A model generated the notes under the pieces. The model was not told the origin of the DNA. It made no database searches and worked only from the letters and a program-made list of their open reading frames with translations. This document shows, piece after piece, positions 62,614-64,000 of a DNA stretch of 64,000 bases. Location of the stretch: the NCBI GenBank assembly GCA_020747065.1, contig JAGMVK010000021.1:558001-622000 (forward strand), given 5' to 3'. Positions within the stretch are counted from its first letter, which is position 1. The number at the start of each line of letters is the position of its first letter. Made by a program: the position numbers and the translations under genes. This DNA is from Cadophora sp. MPI-SDFR-AT-0126 (Eukaryota; Ascomycota; Leotiomycetes; Helotiales; Ploettnerulaceae).

Positions 62614-64000
62614 TCACAAGAAACCCGCGAACATTAGTGAGATCGAGCCGTCAAAAGTACGAGCTGTTTCCAGCGAGACCAAGTTCCCCTCCACCTCATC
62701 GCGCGACTCAGACGAGCTTTCCAGATCAATCAGCTCAGGCGATGACCACTCGTCAACGATGGTTGGGGCGGGAATCGCACCTGCACTTCCCACAAGAAAC
62801 GTGCAAAGTGTGATCTGGGCATAGAGCGCAGGAACCTGCGCTGCTCTGTTGCTGTATTTCATTCCAAGCGCTAGTACCCCGAGCCCACTGCTGTTACGAG
62901 CATGGAGGTTAGCACCATGAGACAGCAAAATCTTCGTTGCGACACGACGACCCAATTTGACAGCCAGGTGAAGTGCAGTCTCGCCTTGCCTGTTGCGATT
63001 GTTGATATCCGCTCCTGCCTCCAACATGCGGGCTACAAGCAGATCCAGATCTTGTTCGCTCTCTTCTTCGCGTACGTGGTGGACGAACGACATCAATGGG
63101 GTAAAGCCCTGGTTGTCATAGCTGTTTGGGTTCACGCCCTTTCTCAGAAGTCCATCTAAGTAACACTCGCGTTGACTTTCAAACAATTTCTGTGTGTCCT
63201 TCAATGTCTATTCATGTGGTCCGCATAAGTCTAGACGAACTTTTGCGAGGCAGTGCAGGCCATTTCGACCCTTATTGTCCTCGTAGAGTGGATCTATTCC
63301 AGCCCCTATGATTGTTTTCTGCATTTCTGCGTGACTTTCATACTCAATCGTCTCCATCATTTTCTCGATCGCATCAATGTTCTGATGATCGTTCGGAACA
63401 TCACTATTCTCGAATAACTGAGTCCCCATCTCTTGAATGCTGTGCACCTCCCCCCAAACATGAGTGGGAGGCTCATAAATTGATTTCCGGGAATAGCGTA
63501 TAGGATCAGAAGGCACGAAGCCTTTTTCGAGAAGGTGCTGGGATATGGTGTTACCAAGATTGTCGCGGCATACGGGAAACTCGACTTCGTGTGTGAAGAA
63601 GCTATGAATGAGCGAGTCGAGCGTCCTCCAGGGTAAGTCCTCGTGGGTGAGCGCATGGATTGCTGTTTGTCCGTTCTGGTCCTGCTGCTGAAAGTCGAAC
63701 TGATATTGAACTAGTGTTCCGAGCAGCGAATCAAGACTACCTATACTGTGACAACTGGAAAGCTCCATCAAGTGCAAGAAAGTCTGGCCGGCATTGTTCA
63801 GACAGTTCACGTCCGCGCCAAGTAGTATAAGTGACGTTATGTAGCTCGGCCGAGATCCCAGTGTAGCAGCTATGTGCAGTACAGTATTTCGAAATGAATC
63901 AAAGGTTTCAAGATCACTGGCAAGGATGGATTCCGTTTTGATTTTGCCCAAGATATCCGAGGACACTGATTGGTAGCTACCATTTCCAACCAGTTGGAAC
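62614..64000 (-). pseudogene. Ankyrin-repeat protein, 5' end outside window, in-frame TAG
   Basis: The minus-strand frame is open at the window edge, so the N-terminus is missing. Ankyrin repeats are clear: NTVLHIAATLGS, LILLGADVNCLNNAGQTFLHL, QQDQNGQTAIHALTHED, then after a break GFTPLMSFVHH, MLEAGADINNRNRQGETALHLAVKLGR and ILLSHGANLHARNSSGLGVLALG. The tail is acidic and Ser-rich. At 63208-63210 a TAG interrupts the frame between GPHE and TLKDTQKLF; repeats continue in the same frame on both sides, so the two parts once formed one protein, and CAG (Gln) fits there. Either the gene is broken, or the second part is reached by readthrough. Ankyrin repeats bind protein partners; none can be named. 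Confidence 0.75.

Noticed and set aside
13948..63210. Reassignment of TAA/TAG to Gln in this organism
   Set aside because: Intact genes in the same window use TAA and TAG as true ends (for example HET, peroxin, Pam16, sugar transporter), so a general code change is excluded.

Overview
The window comes from a filamentous ascomycete (Pezizomycotina; a Leotiomycetes-like fungus is my best guess from the look of the proteins, not a proof). Genes carry short introns (about 50-130 bp) with GT...CTAAC/CTGAC...YAG signals. The DNA alternates between gene-bearing blocks of balanced composition and very AT-rich blocks full of TA and stop codons, the pattern left by repeat-induced point mutation (RIP).

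Bases 1-28,330 are mostly a RIP-degraded transposon graveyard. A single intact HET-domain gene (936-3101) stands alone between AT-rich blocks. Then come a non-autonomous hAT-like element (5347-6398, 8-bp target duplication), a decayed LTR (6437-6888), and a decayed Ty3/gypsy element (10225-25919) with 250-bp LTRs and target duplication AGTTT. A much younger Ty1/copia element (12144-19817, minus strand, identical 217-bp LTRs, target duplication ATATC) sits inside the gypsy element. The copia gag-pol is one continuous frame broken only by TAA/TAG codons. Between pol and its 3' LTR it carries an antisense, two-intron gene for a small protein with a Zn2Cys6-like cysteine pattern. A solo LTR with target duplication CTAGT lies at 27240-27708.

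Bases 28,330-48,200 are ordinary euchromatin: an MFS sugar transporter, a broken SET-domain gene, an unknown gene with an in-frame TAG, a Trf4/Cid14-type non-canonical poly(A) polymerase, a Pex23/24-type peroxin with a dysferlin domain, Yip1, the mitochondrial import motor subunit Pam16, and a short-chain dehydrogenase. The poly(A) polymerase/peroxin and Yip1/Pam16 pairs are divergently transcribed.

Bases 49,000-64,000 look accessory: a four-helix membrane protein, two paralogous fungal-type protein kinases flanking a CorA-like membrane protein, and an ankyrin-repeat gene running off the right edge. A segment of about 255 bp covering the promoter and first codons of the membrane-protein gene is duplicated at 62141-62403.

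Two observations stand out. One is the spliced antisense cargo gene of the copia element. The other is repeated interruption of otherwise good reading frames by TAA/TAG where a Gln codon would fit, in the copia element and in several host genes, which looks like C-to-T (RIP-type) nonsense mutation. Exon boundaries were inferred by eye from reading frame and splice signals.
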